This document shows positions 35,313 through 44,925 of a DNA stretch of 64,000 nucleotides, piece after piece. The number at the start of each line of letters is the position of its first letter. The stretch's first letter is position 1. A program made the position numbers and the translations under genes. The DNA is from Streptomyces viridiviolaceus (GTDB taxonomy: Bacteria; Actinomycetota; Actinomycetes; Streptomycetales; Streptomycetaceae): assembly GCF_014650995.1 (NCBI RefSeq), contig NZ_BMWA01000027.1:62001-126000 (forward strand), written 5' to 3'. Below the pieces are notes generated by a model. It had not been told where the DNA came from. It saw only the letters and a program-made list of their open reading frames with translations, and ran no database searches.

Positions 35313-35540
35313 TGCACACCACACCACTGACAAAGCCGTAGACGTGCCGGAAAGCCCTGGTCAGACGGGCGGCCCTGATCGGTCGCGGCGGAGGCCGGGC
35401 CGCGCCCGCCGCCGGTCCGGGGACCTGCCTACGGCCCGACACGGGAACGTGGCGCCTGCGCGGGGGCCGTTCGCACGGCGCGGGCCGGGGCGGGACCGCC
35501 GCGGCCCGTCGGGCAGTGACGGACCGAGCCTGCCGGGGCG

Positions 35541-37259
35541 CTACTCGACGCCGATGAGCAGCGGCGCCCCCTGCCTGCCGCCCCGGTACACCACCGTGTC
35601 GACGGCGAGGTACGCCTCGCGGACGCGGGCCTGGAGGTGCTCGGCCACGGCCTCGGGGGCCTCGTCACCGAGCACCAGGGTGACCAGTTCGCCGCCGGCC
35701 GCGAGCATGCGGTCCAGGACGGTCACGGCGGTGGCGGTGACGTCCGAACCGATCACGGCCACGTCGCCGTCGATGAGGCCGAGGACGTCACCGGCCTGGC
35801 AGATGCCGGCCGTGGTCCAGGACTGGCGTTCGGCCACGGTGACCTCGCCGTAGCGGGTGGCGCCCGCCGCCGAGGTCATCGCCACGACGTCCTCGTCGAA
35901 GCGGCGCTCCGGCTCGTGCACGGCCAGCGCAGCGATGCCCTGGACGGCGGAGCGGGTCGGGATGAGGGCGACCCGGATGCCCTCCGTACGGGCCTGTTCG
36001 GCCGCCGCGGCGGCCGTGTGGCGCAGTTCGGCGTCGTTCGGCAGCAGGACGACCTCGCGCGCGTGTGCCCGCCGTACGGCCTGGACCAGCTCACCGCTCG
36101 CGGGCGGCTCGCCCGGGCGCGCGAGCACGGTGGTCGCCCCCGCCTCCGTGTACAGCCCGGCCAGGCCCTCGCCGGGCACGACGGCCACCACGGCGCGCTG
36201 GGTCCGCTCCCGCGGCGGGCGGTCGGCGCCGGCGGTGCGCGCGTCGCCGTGCCCGAAGTGGGTGATCCGGATCCGGTACGGCCGCCCGGCCTCGACGCCC
36301 GCCTCCACGGCGGCGCCCGCGTCGTCGACGTGCACGTGGACGTTCCACAGCCCGTCGCCGCCGACCACGACGAGGGAGTTCCCGAGGGCGTCGAGGCGGT
36401 GCCGCAGCCGCGCCACGGCGGCGTCCTCGGCCTCCAGGAGGTAGATCACCTCGAAGGCGGGGCCGCCCGTGCCGCTCCCCTCCGCGGCGCATTCCCGCTC
36501 GGCGACGAGCCGGTCGACGTGGCCCACGCGCGCGTGGGGCACCCGCACCGGCGCCGCCGCTCCCGGCGCCTCCCCCGTGAGCGTCTCCACCAGGGCGGCG
36601 AGCAGCGTCACGAGCCCCTGTCCTCCGGCGTCCACCACTCCGGCGCGCTCCAGGACGGGCAGCTGGCCGGGGGTGGCGGCGAGCGCCGCGCGGGCGCCCT
36701 CGTAGGCCGCGCGGGCCACCGATCCGCAGTCGTCGGCGGCGGCGTCTGCCGCGTCGGCGGCGGCCGAGGCCACCGACAGGACGGTGCCCTCCACGGGGTG
36801 GGCCACGGCCTGCCGGGCGGAGTCGGCCGCGTGCCGCAGGGCCAGCCGCAGCCCCGGACCGTCGGTCCCAGCGGGCTCACCGCCGGCCGCGAGCACCTGG
36901 GTCATCCCGCGCAGCAGCTGCGCCAGGATGGTCCCGGAGTTGCCGCGCGCCCCGATCAGCGCGCCGTGCGCCATCGCCCGGACTGCGTCGGCCAGCGACG
37001 GGCCGCCCGCGTCCCCCGGACGCGCCTGGCCCGCACCGGCCCCCGCCGCGCTCACCTCGTGCGCCGCGAACACCGCCTCCACCGCAGCCACGGCCGACTC
37101 GACGGTCAGGTACAGGTTCGTGCCGGTGTCCCCGTCCGCGACGGGGTAGACATTGATCGCGTCGATCTCCTCGCGCGCTCTTCCCAGCGCGCGCAACGAC
37201 AGACCGCACCAGGTGCGCACCGACAGAGCGTCGAAGAACCTCTGCGGCACCTGCGCCAC
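35541..37259 (-). CDS. DAK2-domain protein, FakA/YloV family
   Basis: A 572-residue protein with the N-terminal kinase-type domain of dihydroxyacetone kinases (INVYPVADGDTGTNLYLT near residues 36-53; GARGNSGTILAQLLRGM). The C-terminal DegV/FakA-like half is rich in Ala/Val and includes EVVLLPNDAELRHTA. In Firmicutes the related FakA phosphorylates fatty acids bound to FakB. In actinobacteria the gene sits upstream of recG as here, and its substrate is not proven. GTG 37259 is supported by AAGGAGG. It is divergent from rpmB. Confidence 0.88.
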   Translation of the reverse strand: MAQVPQRFFDALSVRTWCGLSLRALGRAREEIDAINVYPVADGDTGTNLYLTVESAVAAVEAVFAAHEVSAAGAGAGQARPGDAGGPSLADAVRAMAHGALIGARGNSGTILAQLLRGMTQVLAAGGEPAGTDGPGLRLALRHAADSARQAVAHPVEGTVLSVASAAADAADAAADDCGSVARAAYEGARAALAATPGQLPVLERAGVVDAGGQGLVTLLAALVETLTGEAPGAAAPVRVPHARVGHVDRLVAERECAAEGSGTGGPAFEVIYLLEAEDAAVARLRHRLDALGNSLVVVGGDGLWNVHVHVDDAGAAVEAGVEAGRPYRIRITHFGHGDARTAGADRPPRERTQRAVVAVVPGEGLAGLYTEAGATTVLARPGEPPASGELVQAVRRAHAREVVLLPNDAELRHTAAAAAEQARTEGIRVALIPTRSAVQGIAALAVHEPERRFDEDVVAMTSAAGATRYGEVTVAERQSWTTAGICQAGDVLGLIDGDVAVIGSDVTATAVTVLDRMLAAGGELVTLVLGDEAPEAVAEHLQARVREAYLAVDTVVYRGGRQGAPLLIGVE

Positions 37260-37360
37260 CTGCGCCTCCTTGAGCTGCTGGACGTGGCAGGCAGCGTAGA
37301 CCGTGAGAGGGTGCCCACCGGAAGAGGGCCGGGGACGGGCCGCTGAGCTGCCATGGTAGT

Positions 37361-37492
37361 TTCGTTGTACGGGAGCAGCCGTTGTATGCTGCTCCGGTTG
37401 CCCGATCCAGATCGGGCTCTTCCCCTGGCAACGCCACTGAAGATCTCGGACCGCTCGCGGAGCTCGAGATTCGATCCCGGCATGCCGGGATC
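37361..37492 (+). promoter_or_regulatory. rpmB promoter and palindromic leader
   Basis: A possible promoter has -35 TTCGTT (37361-37366), an 18-bp spacer and -10 TATGCT (37385-37390). Hairpin arms GGAGCAGC and GCTGCTCC (37372-37395) overlap it. Downstream, CCCGAT/ATCGGG pairs follow, and then a 20-bp perfect palindrome GATCCCGGCATGCCGGGATC at 37473-37492, 35 bp before the rpmB start. Confidence 0.45.
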
Positions 37493-37527
37493 AACCGTAA
37501 GTGCATCTGAAGTCTTTGGAGTGACCC

Positions 37528-37713
37528 GTGGCTGCCAACTGCGACGTCTGCGGCAAGGGGCCGGGCTTCGGCAACAACATCTCGCACTCGCACCGCCGTA
37601 CGTCCCGTCGCTGGAACCCGAACATCCAGCGTGTGCGTACCGTGGTCGGCGGGACGCCGAAGCGCGTGAACGCTTGCACCTCGTGCATCAAGGCCGGCAA
37701 GGTCTCGCGCTGA
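37528..37713 (+). CDS. rpmB: 50S ribosomal protein L28, zinc-binding form
   Basis: A 61-residue L28 beginning VAANCDVCGKGPGFGNNISHSHRRTSRRW, with a second pair CTSC near the C-terminus. The two CxxC motifs mark the zinc-containing (C+) paralog; Streptomyces keep zinc-free copies elsewhere for zinc starvation. The GTG start has GGAG about 8 bp upstream. It stands alone on the plus strand with its own leader and a textbook terminator. Confidence 0.97.
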   Translation: MAANCDVCGKGPGFGNNISHSHRRTSRRWNPNIQRVRTVVGGTPKRVNACTSCIKAGKVSR

Positions 37714-37720
37714 CGCGTCA

Positions 37721-37762
37721 TCCCCCACTCTCGACTTCGCTCGAGCGGGGGGACCCCCATCC
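37721..37762. repeat. GC-rich Streptomyces hairpin element, intergenic copy
   Basis: TCCCCCA, then CTCG words, then CGGGGGGACCCCCATCC, in the rpmB 3' region. CCCCC pairs with GGGGGG, and CTCGA/TCGAG pairs inside. A second copy with the same order occurs inside cvnA at 62168-62209. Confidence 0.6.
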
Positions 37763-37793
37763 GCGCGCGGCCACTGTCTGGTTCGCTGCACTG

Positions 37794-37824
37794 AGCCGGT
37801 CCACCTCAGGTGGACCGGCTTTTT
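37794..37824 (+). terminator. rho-independent terminator of rpmB
   Basis: Perfect 12-bp arms AGCCGGTCCACC and GGTGGACCGGCT around loop TCA, followed by TTTTT. This is the only terminator in the window with a real U-tract. Confidence 0.92.
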
Positions 37825-37873
37825 GCCGTGCCCGGACGCGGCCAACTCGGGACGGGCTGCCAGAATCGTGCGA

Positions 37874-40800
37874 ATGCGCTTCGGCATCCTGGGCTCCCTG
37901 GCGATCCATACCGACGACGGCGTCCCCGTCGACCCCGGCGGCCCCCGCCCCCGCGCGCTGCTGACCCTGCTGCTCCTCGACGCCGGCCGCCCGGTCCCCG
38001 TACGGCGCCTGATCGACGGTGTGTACGGCGACGAGCCGCCCGCCGGGGCGGCGGGTGCCCTCCAGTCCCAGATCTCCCGTCTCCGTCGGCGGCTCGCCCC
38101 GCACGCGCAGATCGAGGGGACTCCCGTCGGCTACCGGGTCGTGACGCCGCCCGAGAGCGTCGACAGTCACACTTTCGAGCGCCTGTGCGCCGAGGGCCGT
38201 GCCGCCCTCACCGCCGGCGACCCCGCCCGGGCAGCCGCCCGGCTGCGCGAGGCGCTGGACCTGTGGCGGGGCCCGGCCCTGCCCGACCTGCCCGGGGCAC
38301 CCGCGGAGGCGGCCCGGCTCACGGAACTGCGGCTGGCCGCCGTACAGGACCGGATCGAGGCGGACCTGGCGCTCGGCGGCGGCCCCGATCTCGTGCCCGA
38401 GCTGCGAGCGATGCCGTCCGCGCACCCGCTGAGCGAACGGCTGTACGGGCAGCTGATGCGCGCCCTGCACACGGCCGGGCGTCCGGCCGAGGCGCTCACC
38501 GTCTACGAGGAGGCGCGGCGCACGCTCGCGGAGCAGCTCGGCACCGACCCGTCGCCCGAGCTGTCCGGGATGCACCAGGAACTGCTCCGGGGACGGGCGG
38601 CTCCCCCGCGCCGGGCCCGCCTCCCCGCCCAGCTGACCCGTTTCGTCGGCCGCGCCGCCGAGCTGGCCCGGATCGCCACCGAGTTCGAGGGCTCCCGCCT
38701 GGTGACGCTCACCGGCCCCGGCGGCACCGGCAAGACCCGGCTCGCGATCGAGGCGGCGGGCACGGGCGGCACCGGGGCGGACGTCTGTTTCGTCGAGCTG
38801 GCCCCGCTCACCGACGGCACGCAGATCCCGTACGCCGTCCTCACCGCCCTCGGCGTGCGCGACGGCTTCCGCGGCGCCGCGGGCGACATCACCGACCGGC
38901 TGCTGACCGCGCTGGAGCACCGGGAGGTGCTGCTCGTGCTGGACAACTGCGAGCACCTCGTCGAGGACGCGGCCAGGACCGCGGCGCTGCTGCTCGGGGC
39001 CTGCCCCGGCGTATCGGTCCTCGCCACCAGCCGGGAGGCACTCGGCATCACCGGCGAGGTCCTGGTCCCGGTGCCACCGTTGCCGCCTGAGCCCGCCGTC
39101 CGGCTCTTCGTGGACCGGGCCCGCGCGGTGCGCCCCGGTTTCGAGGGCCACGCGCGCGTGGCGGACATCTGCGCGGCGCTCGACGGGCTGCCCCTGGCGA
39201 TCGAACTGGCGGCGGCCCGGCTGCGCACCCTGGACCCGGACGAGCTGGCCGACCGGCTGGACGACCGGTTCCGGCTCCTGTCCCGGGGCGACCGTTCCAA
39301 GGCGCCCCGCCACCGCACCCTGCGTGCCGTCGTCGAGTGGAGCTGGGAGCTGCTGGACGACGACGAACGGGAGCTGGCCCGGCGGCTGACCGTGTTCAAC
39401 GGCGGCGCCACGCTGGACGCGGTCGAGGCGGTGTGCGGCGTACCCCGTCCGGAGGAACTGCTGGCCTCCCTGGTCGAGAAGTCGTTCCTGGAGTTCCCCG
39501 CGTACCCGGACCCGCCCGCGCACCCGGGCGCGCTCCCCGCGGCGAGGGCCGAGGGCCGCTACCGGATGCTGGAGACCATCCGCGCCTTCGCCGCCGAGGA
39601 GCTGACCGGCGGGGACCGGCTCCGCGACGCCCACGCCGGGTACTTCCTCGAGCTGGCCGAGCGGGCGGAACCGCATCTGCGCACCGGCGGGCAACTGCCC
39701 TGGCTGGCCCGGCTCACCGCCGAGCAGGGCAATCTGGGCGCGGCCCAGCGTCACCTCACGCGCACCGACCCCGGCGTGGCCCTGCGCCTGATGGCGGCCC
39801 TGACCTGGTTCCGGCGGCTGCGCGGCCTGCACGGCGAGCAGCTCCCGCAGGCCCGCGCGCTGCTCGCGGCCGTGGGCGACGAGCCGCCCGAGGGGCTGGC
39901 CGAGGAGTACGCGCTGTGCGCGATGAACACGATCGCCGGACGCGAGGACGACCCGGCCGAACCCGACCGCATCGCGCGCGTGACGGCCGTGATGGAGTCC
40001 CTGGACCACGCGCTGCGGCTGCCGTTCACCGTGGTCGAGTGGTCCCTCGCCTGCGGCCCGCGGCTGGGGGCCGCAGGCCGGGCCCGGGTCCAGGTCGGCA
40101 CGGAGCCGTGGGGTCTGGCACTGCTCGACATGGGGGTCGGCTACCAGGAGCTGTTCGCGGGCCGCGCGGCCGACGCGGAGGCCGCCTTCACCCGCTCCCT
40201 CGCCGGTTTCCGGGCCACCGGCGACCGCTGGGGCATGGCCAACTGCCTGGACGCCCTGGGCGGCTTCGCCGGCCGGCACGGCGAGTACGCGCGCGCCCTG
40301 CGGCTGCTGGACGAGGGCCTGGCCCACGTGCGGGAGCTGGAGGCGCCCGAGGAGACCGCCGACCTGCTGCGCACCCGCGCGACCGTGCTGCTGCACCGGG
40401 GCGACGCCGAGGAGGCCGCCCGGCACTTCACGCGCTCCGCCGCCCTCGCGCGCACCGCCGGAGCCGGTGACAAGGTGGCGAGCGCGCTGCGGGGTCTCGG
40501 GGACGTGGCCCGGTTGTCCGGTGACACGGCACGCGCGCGCGTGCGGTACGAGAAGGCCCTCCAGAGGTGTGCCGCGAACTGGTTCAGCGTCGGGGAGACC
40601 GTCCGCATCCTGGTGGGCCTGGGCCGCACGGCCGCCGCGGAGGGGGACGCGCAGGCGGCCGGCGACCGGCTGGCGCAGGCCCGCGCGCTCGCCCTGGACT
40701 CCCCCGACGTGCTCGCCCTGGCGGACGTCGCCGACGCCCTGGCCGCCCTGGCCCCGGACCCGGAACGGGCGGCCGGGCTGCTGGGGGCCGCCACCGGTCT

Positions 40801-40939
40801 GCGGGGCGCCCCGTCCCCCGGCGACCTGGATGTCGTACGCACGGAGCGGGACGTGCGTGCCCGGCTCGTTCCCGAGGCGTACGACAGGGCCTTCGAGCGG
40901 GGCCGGCGCCTGAAGTCGGCGGCCGTCGGCGAACGGTAG
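37874..40939 (+). CDS. AfsR/SARP-type regulator with BTAD, NB-ARC-like ATPase and TPR domains
   Basis: A 1021-residue regulator. Residues 1-90 form an OmpR-like winged helix (MRFGILGSLAIHTDDGVPVD, LQSQISRLRRRL). Residues about 97-245 are the bacterial transcriptional activator domain (LREALDLWRGPALPDLPG, ELRLAAVQDRIEADLALG). An AAA/NB-ARC-like ATPase follows with Walker A LTGPGGTGKTRLA, Walker B LLVLDNCEHL and GLPLAIELAAARLRTL. The C-terminal 400 residues are TPR-like helices. Such proteins activate nearby genes, often secondary metabolism or resistance. The adjacent FAD monooxygenase, 46 bp downstream, is the likely target. ATG 37874 lies about 50 bp after the rpmB terminator, so its promoter must overlap that hairpin. 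Confidence 0.92.
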   Translation: MRFGILGSLAIHTDDGVPVDPGGPRPRALLTLLLLDAGRPVPVRRLIDGVYGDEPPAGAAGALQSQISRLRRRLAPHAQIEGTPVGYRVVTPPESVDSHTFERLCAEGRAALTAGDPARAAARLREALDLWRGPALPDLPGAPAEAARLTELRLAAVQDRIEADLALGGGPDLVPELRAMPSAHPLSERLYGQLMRALHTAGRPAEALTVYEEARRTLAEQLGTDPSPELSGMHQELLRGRAAPPRRARLPAQLTRFVGRAAELARIATEFEGSRLVTLTGPGGTGKTRLAIEAAGTGGTGADVCFVELAPLTDGTQIPYAVLTALGVRDGFRGAAGDITDRLLTALEHREVLLVLDNCEHLVEDAARTAALLLGACPGVSVLATSREALGITGEVLVPVPPLPPEPAVRLFVDRARAVRPGFEGHARVADICAALDGLPLAIELAAARLRTLDPDELADRLDDRFRLLSRGDRSKAPRHRTLRAVVEWSWELLDDDERELARRLTVFNGGATLDAVEAVCGVPRPEELLASLVEKSFLEFPAYPDPPAHPGALPAARAEGRYRMLETIRAFAAEELTGGDRLRDAHAGYFLELAERAEPHLRTGGQLPWLARLTAEQGNLGAAQRHLTRTDPGVALRLMAALTWFRRLRGLHGEQLPQARALLAAVGDEPPEGLAEEYALCAMNTIAGREDDPAEPDRIARVTAVMESLDHALRLPFTVVEWSLACGPRLGAAGRARVQVGTEPWGLALLDMGVGYQELFAGRAADAEAAFTRSLAGFRATGDRWGMANCLDALGGFAGRHGEYARALRLLDEGLAHVRELEAPEETADLLRTRATVLLHRGDAEEAARHFTRSAALARTAGAGDKVASALRGLGDVARLSGDTARARVRYEKALQRCAANWFSVGETVRILVGLGRTAAAEGDAQAAGDRLAQARALALDSPDVLALADVADALAALAPDPERAAGLLGAATGLRGAPSPGDLDVVRTERDVRARLVPEAYDRAFERGRRLKSAAVGER

Positions 40940-40985
40940 GCGGACGGTAGGCCGGTGGTCAGCGCCCTCCTCCAGGCTCGTGCCC

Positions 40986-42162
40986 ATGACGAACACACAC
41001 CGCCTCGGCCGTCTGCACGTCCTGGTCTCCGGCGCCGGCGTGGCCGGTCCCGCCCTCGCCCTGAACCTCGTCCGGTACGGCGCCCGCGTCACCGTCGTGG
41101 AGAAGGCCCCCGCCCTGCGCGGGGACGGCTTCGCCGTCGACTTCCGCGGCCATGTCCACCGGACGGTGCTGACCGCGATGGGCATCCGGGACGAGGTCCA
41201 CGCACGCCAGACCCACATGGGCCGGCAGACCGTCGTCGACGCCGACGGCACCCCGCGCGTGGACCTGCCCGCCGAGATGATGAGCGGGGACGTCGAGATC
41301 TTCCGCGGCGAACTGGCGAAGATCCTTCACGAACGCACCAGGGACACGGCCGAGTACGTCTTCGGCGACTCGATCGCCACGCTCACCGAGACCCCGGACG
41401 GCGTGGACGTCATCTTCGAGCGCGGAGCGCCCCGCCGCTTCGACCTCGTCGTCGGCGCCGACGGCCTGCACTCGCGCACCCGCCGCCTGGTCTTCGGCGA
41501 CGAGTCCCGGTACCTGCGCTTCCTCGGCCACTACGTGGCCGGCTTCGGCATTCCCAACCACCTCGGCCTGGACCGCACCGGCCGGCTGTACAGCGAGCCC
41601 GGCCGCGCGGTCTGTGTCGGCAACTACGACGGCGACCCGGAGCGCGCGGGCGCGCTGCTGGTCTTCCGCTCCGAGCGGTTGACGTACGACCGCGAGGACG
41701 TGGCCGCCCAGAAGCGCATCCTGCGGGAGCGCTTCACCGGGATGGGCTGGGAGGCGCCGGCCGTGCTGAAGGCGCTGGAGGACGCCGACGACCTGTACTT
41801 CGACGCCATCGCCCAGGTCCACGTGGACCGCCTCACCCGGGGTCGCGTGGCGCTGCTCGGGGACGCCGGGTACGGCGCCACGATGGGCGGTATGGGCACG
41901 GGCGTGGCCGTCGTGGGCGCCTACGTCCTGGCCGGCGAACTCGCCCTGGCCGGCGGCGACCACCGGACCGCGTTCGCGCAGTACGAGAGCCGGATCCGTG
42001 ACTTCGCCAGAGGTTGCCAGAAGATCTCCGGCAACGCGGGCCCGTTCTTCGCCCCGCCCACCGAGCGGCGCATCCGCAGCCGGGACCGCATGTACCGGCT
42101 GCTCGGCTCCCGGATGATGGCCGGCTTCTTCAAGCGGCTGACGGAGAGGGCGGCCACCAGGA

Positions 42163-42188
<26 letters not shown>
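40986..42188 (+). CDS. FAD-dependent aromatic-type monooxygenase
   Basis: A 400-residue flavin monooxygenase of the PHBH/TetX-like group. The FAD-binding GxGxxG is VLVSGAGVAGPALALNLVRYG near residue 10. The middle DG motif is LVVGADGLHSRTRRLVFG, and the GD motif is VALLGDAGYGATMGGMGTGVA. Substrates in this group include aromatics and antibiotics such as tetracyclines and rifamycins; the sequence does not fix one. It forms a tandem with the upstream SARP regulator. The 3' end overlaps the convergent thiD gene by 26 bp. ATG 40986 or 40980 is possible; the ribosome site is weak. Confidence 0.9.
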
Positions 42189-42971
<783 letters not shown>

Positions 42972-42975
<4 letters not shown>

Positions 42976-43940
42976 GACTCGACGTCCCCTCCGAAGTGGT
43001 CCCAGCCGCCCTTGCTGGTCCAGGGCGCCCCGTCGACGGTCACCTGGGGCAGCGCCGACGGGTTGAGGACCTCGCCGATGACCTTCCAGCGGGCGGGCAG
43101 CTTCACGTCCGGCGGGAAGGTCGCCACGATCGCGTGGTCCTCCCCGCCGGTGAGCACCCACTGCATGGGGTCGACGCCGACGGCCTGCCCGATGTCGTTC
43201 ATCTGGGACGGGATGTCGATCTGCCCGGAGCGGATGTCGATGCGCACCTTGCTGGCCTCGGCGATGTGCCCGAGGTCGGCGATCAGCCCGTCGCTCACGT
43301 CGCACATCGCGGTGGCCCCGAGGGCGGCGGCGGCCGGCCCCGCGTGGTAGGGGGGCTCGGGGCGCCGGTGGGCCTCGACGAAGGCACGCGGCGAGCGGAA
43401 ACCGCGGGACAGCACGGCGAACCCGGCCGCGGACCAGCCGAGCCAGCCGGTCACCGCGACGAGGTCGCCGGGCTGGGCGCCGGCCCGGGTCACGGGCTCC
43501 TGGTTGCGCAGATCACCGAGGGCGGTGATGGACACGGTGATCGTGTCACCGCGCACGACGTCGCCGCCGACCACGGAGGCGCCCGCGACCTGGCACTCGT
43601 CGCGCAGCCCGTCCATCAGCTCGGTCGGCCAGGTCACCGGCAGCTCGGCGGGGACGACCAGGCCGAGCAGCAGCGCGGTCGGCACGGCGCCCATGGCGGC
43701 GATGTCGGCGAGGTTCTGCGCCGCGGCCTTGCGGCCCACGTCGTACGCGGTGGACCAGTCACGGCGGAAGTGCCGCCCCTCCACGAGGATGTCGGTGCTG
43801 GCCACCACCCGGCGGTCGGGCGCGGCCACCACCGCGGCGTCGTCGCCGGGGCCGACCCGGACCGCGGGAGTGGTGGTGAGACGGGAGGTGAGCTCCCTGA
43901 TGAGCCCGAACTCCCCGAGCTCACCAACAGTGCCCTTCAT
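42972..43940 (-). CDS. thiL: thiamine-monophosphate kinase ThiL
   Basis: ThiL converts thiamine monophosphate to thiamine diphosphate, the last step of the pathway. The 322-residue product has GPGDDAAVVAAPDRRVVASTDILVEGRHFRRDW, AAQNLADIAAMGA and VVGGDVVRGDTITVSITALG, matching the PurM-like ATP/Mg site. It overlaps thiD by 4 bp. No thiamine riboswitch was recognised in the 229-bp upstream region shared with the RAM-domain gene. Confidence 0.96.
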
Positions 43941-44169
43941 TGCCTTACGCCCCTTCTGTCCCTGTCCGTGCCCGGTCGCGCGTCATCTCTGTCCTCGTTA
44001 CGGTCTAAATGACCGTTCTTCACGGTCGGCGTGATCGTCAACTCCGTGCCGTTCCCGCACCCCGGGCGCGCGACTCCCGCGCCCCGCGGGTCTCCCCGCG
44101 GCGAGCGGCGACGCGATACCGTGGCGTTCCTTTTCCCCACATGATCCTCGTGGCCGCCCTGGAGGTTCC

Positions 44170-44403
44170 GTGGTACAGGCGTACATCCTGATCCAGACGG
44201 AGGTCGGCAAGGCGTCGACCGTCGCCGAGACGATCAGCAAGATCCCTGGAGTGATCCAGGCCGAGGACGTGACGGGACCCTACGACGTCATCGTGCGCGC
44301 CCAGTCCGAAACCGTCGACGACCTCGGCCGCATGGTGGTCGCCAAGGTCCAGCAAGTGGAGGGCATCACCCGCACCCTGACCTGCCCGGTCGTCCATCTC
44401 TAG
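44170..44403 (+). CDS. stand-alone RAM (Lrp/AsnC effector) domain protein
   Basis: A 77-residue protein that is only the ligand-binding half of an Lrp/AsnC regulator, with no helix-turn-helix. It reads VVQAYILIQTEVGKASTVAETI and IPGVIQAEDVTGPYDVIVRAQSE, the alpha/beta RAM fold. Such stand-alone proteins can assemble with full-length Lrp regulators or sense amino acids by themselves. GTG 44170 is preceded by GGAGG at 44161-44165. It is divergent from thiL and 14 bp upstream of a lipoprotein gene. Confidence 0.9.
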   Translation: MVQAYILIQTEVGKASTVAETISKIPGVIQAEDVTGPYDVIVRAQSETVDDLGRMVVAKVQQVEGITRTLTCPVVHL

Positions 44404-44417
44404 CCCCCGTCTACGCT

Positions 44418-44906
44418 GTGCCGGTGAACTCCATCCGTCACCGGCTCCGCCGCCTGCCCGCTCTCGCCCTGCTGATCGCCGCCGCGGGCTGCTCCTCAGC
44501 AGACGACAGCGCGTCGGCGGCGGTTCCCAGCCCGGACGCGAAGGTCACCGAGCTGTGCCAGAACCTGGACAAGGCACTGCCCTCGAAGGTGGACGGCCTG
44601 AGCCGTGAGGATCCCGAGCCCGCCTCCGCGCTGACGGCGGGCTGGGGAAACCCGCTGATCATACTGCGCTGCGGGGTGCAGCGACCCGCCGAGATGGACG
44701 ATCCGCAGGCGGACGGCGTCGAGGTGGACGGCGTGGGCTGGCAGGTGCAGAAGCAGGACGACGGCTCCTTCCGGTTCACCACCGTGCTGCGGAAGGCGTA
44801 CGTCGAGGTGACGATCCCCAAGGAGCGTGCCGAGGACGGCATGGCGCCGCTGGTCGATCTGGCCCCCGCCGTGAAGAAGGCGATCCCCGAGGGGATCGCC
44901 TCCTGA
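44418..44906 (+). CDS. DUF3515 lipoprotein
   Basis: A 162-residue lipoprotein of the actinobacterial DUF3515 family. The basic N-terminus and hydrophobic core lead to the lipobox AAAGC at about residue 24. The mature part has VTELCQNLDKALPSKVDG, AGWGNPLIILRCGV and VGWQVQKQDDGSFRFTTVLRKAYVEVTIP; the cysteines may pair. In actinobacteria it commonly neighbours the RAM protein, ddl and thiL, as here. Function is unknown. GTG 44418 or the in-frame GTG two codons later may start it. Confidence 0.88.
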   Translation: MPVNSIRHRLRRLPALALLIAAAGCSSADDSASAAVPSPDAKVTELCQNLDKALPSKVDGLSREDPEPASALTAGWGNPLIILRCGVQRPAEMDDPQADGVEVDGVGWQVQKQDDGSFRFTTVLRKAYVEVTIPKERAEDGMAPLVDLAPAVKKAIPEGIAS

Positions 44907-44925
44907 TCGGGCCGGCCTACAGGGC

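Noticed and set aside
32473..35442. 989-codon continuous frame over recG and rsmD
   Set aside because: Only its last 195 codons are rsmD; the rest is a shadow of recG, which is in another frame with all helicase motifs.
43941..44169. Thiamine riboswitch upstream of thiL
   Set aside because: No CTGAGA-type thi-box or matching stems were found on the minus strand.
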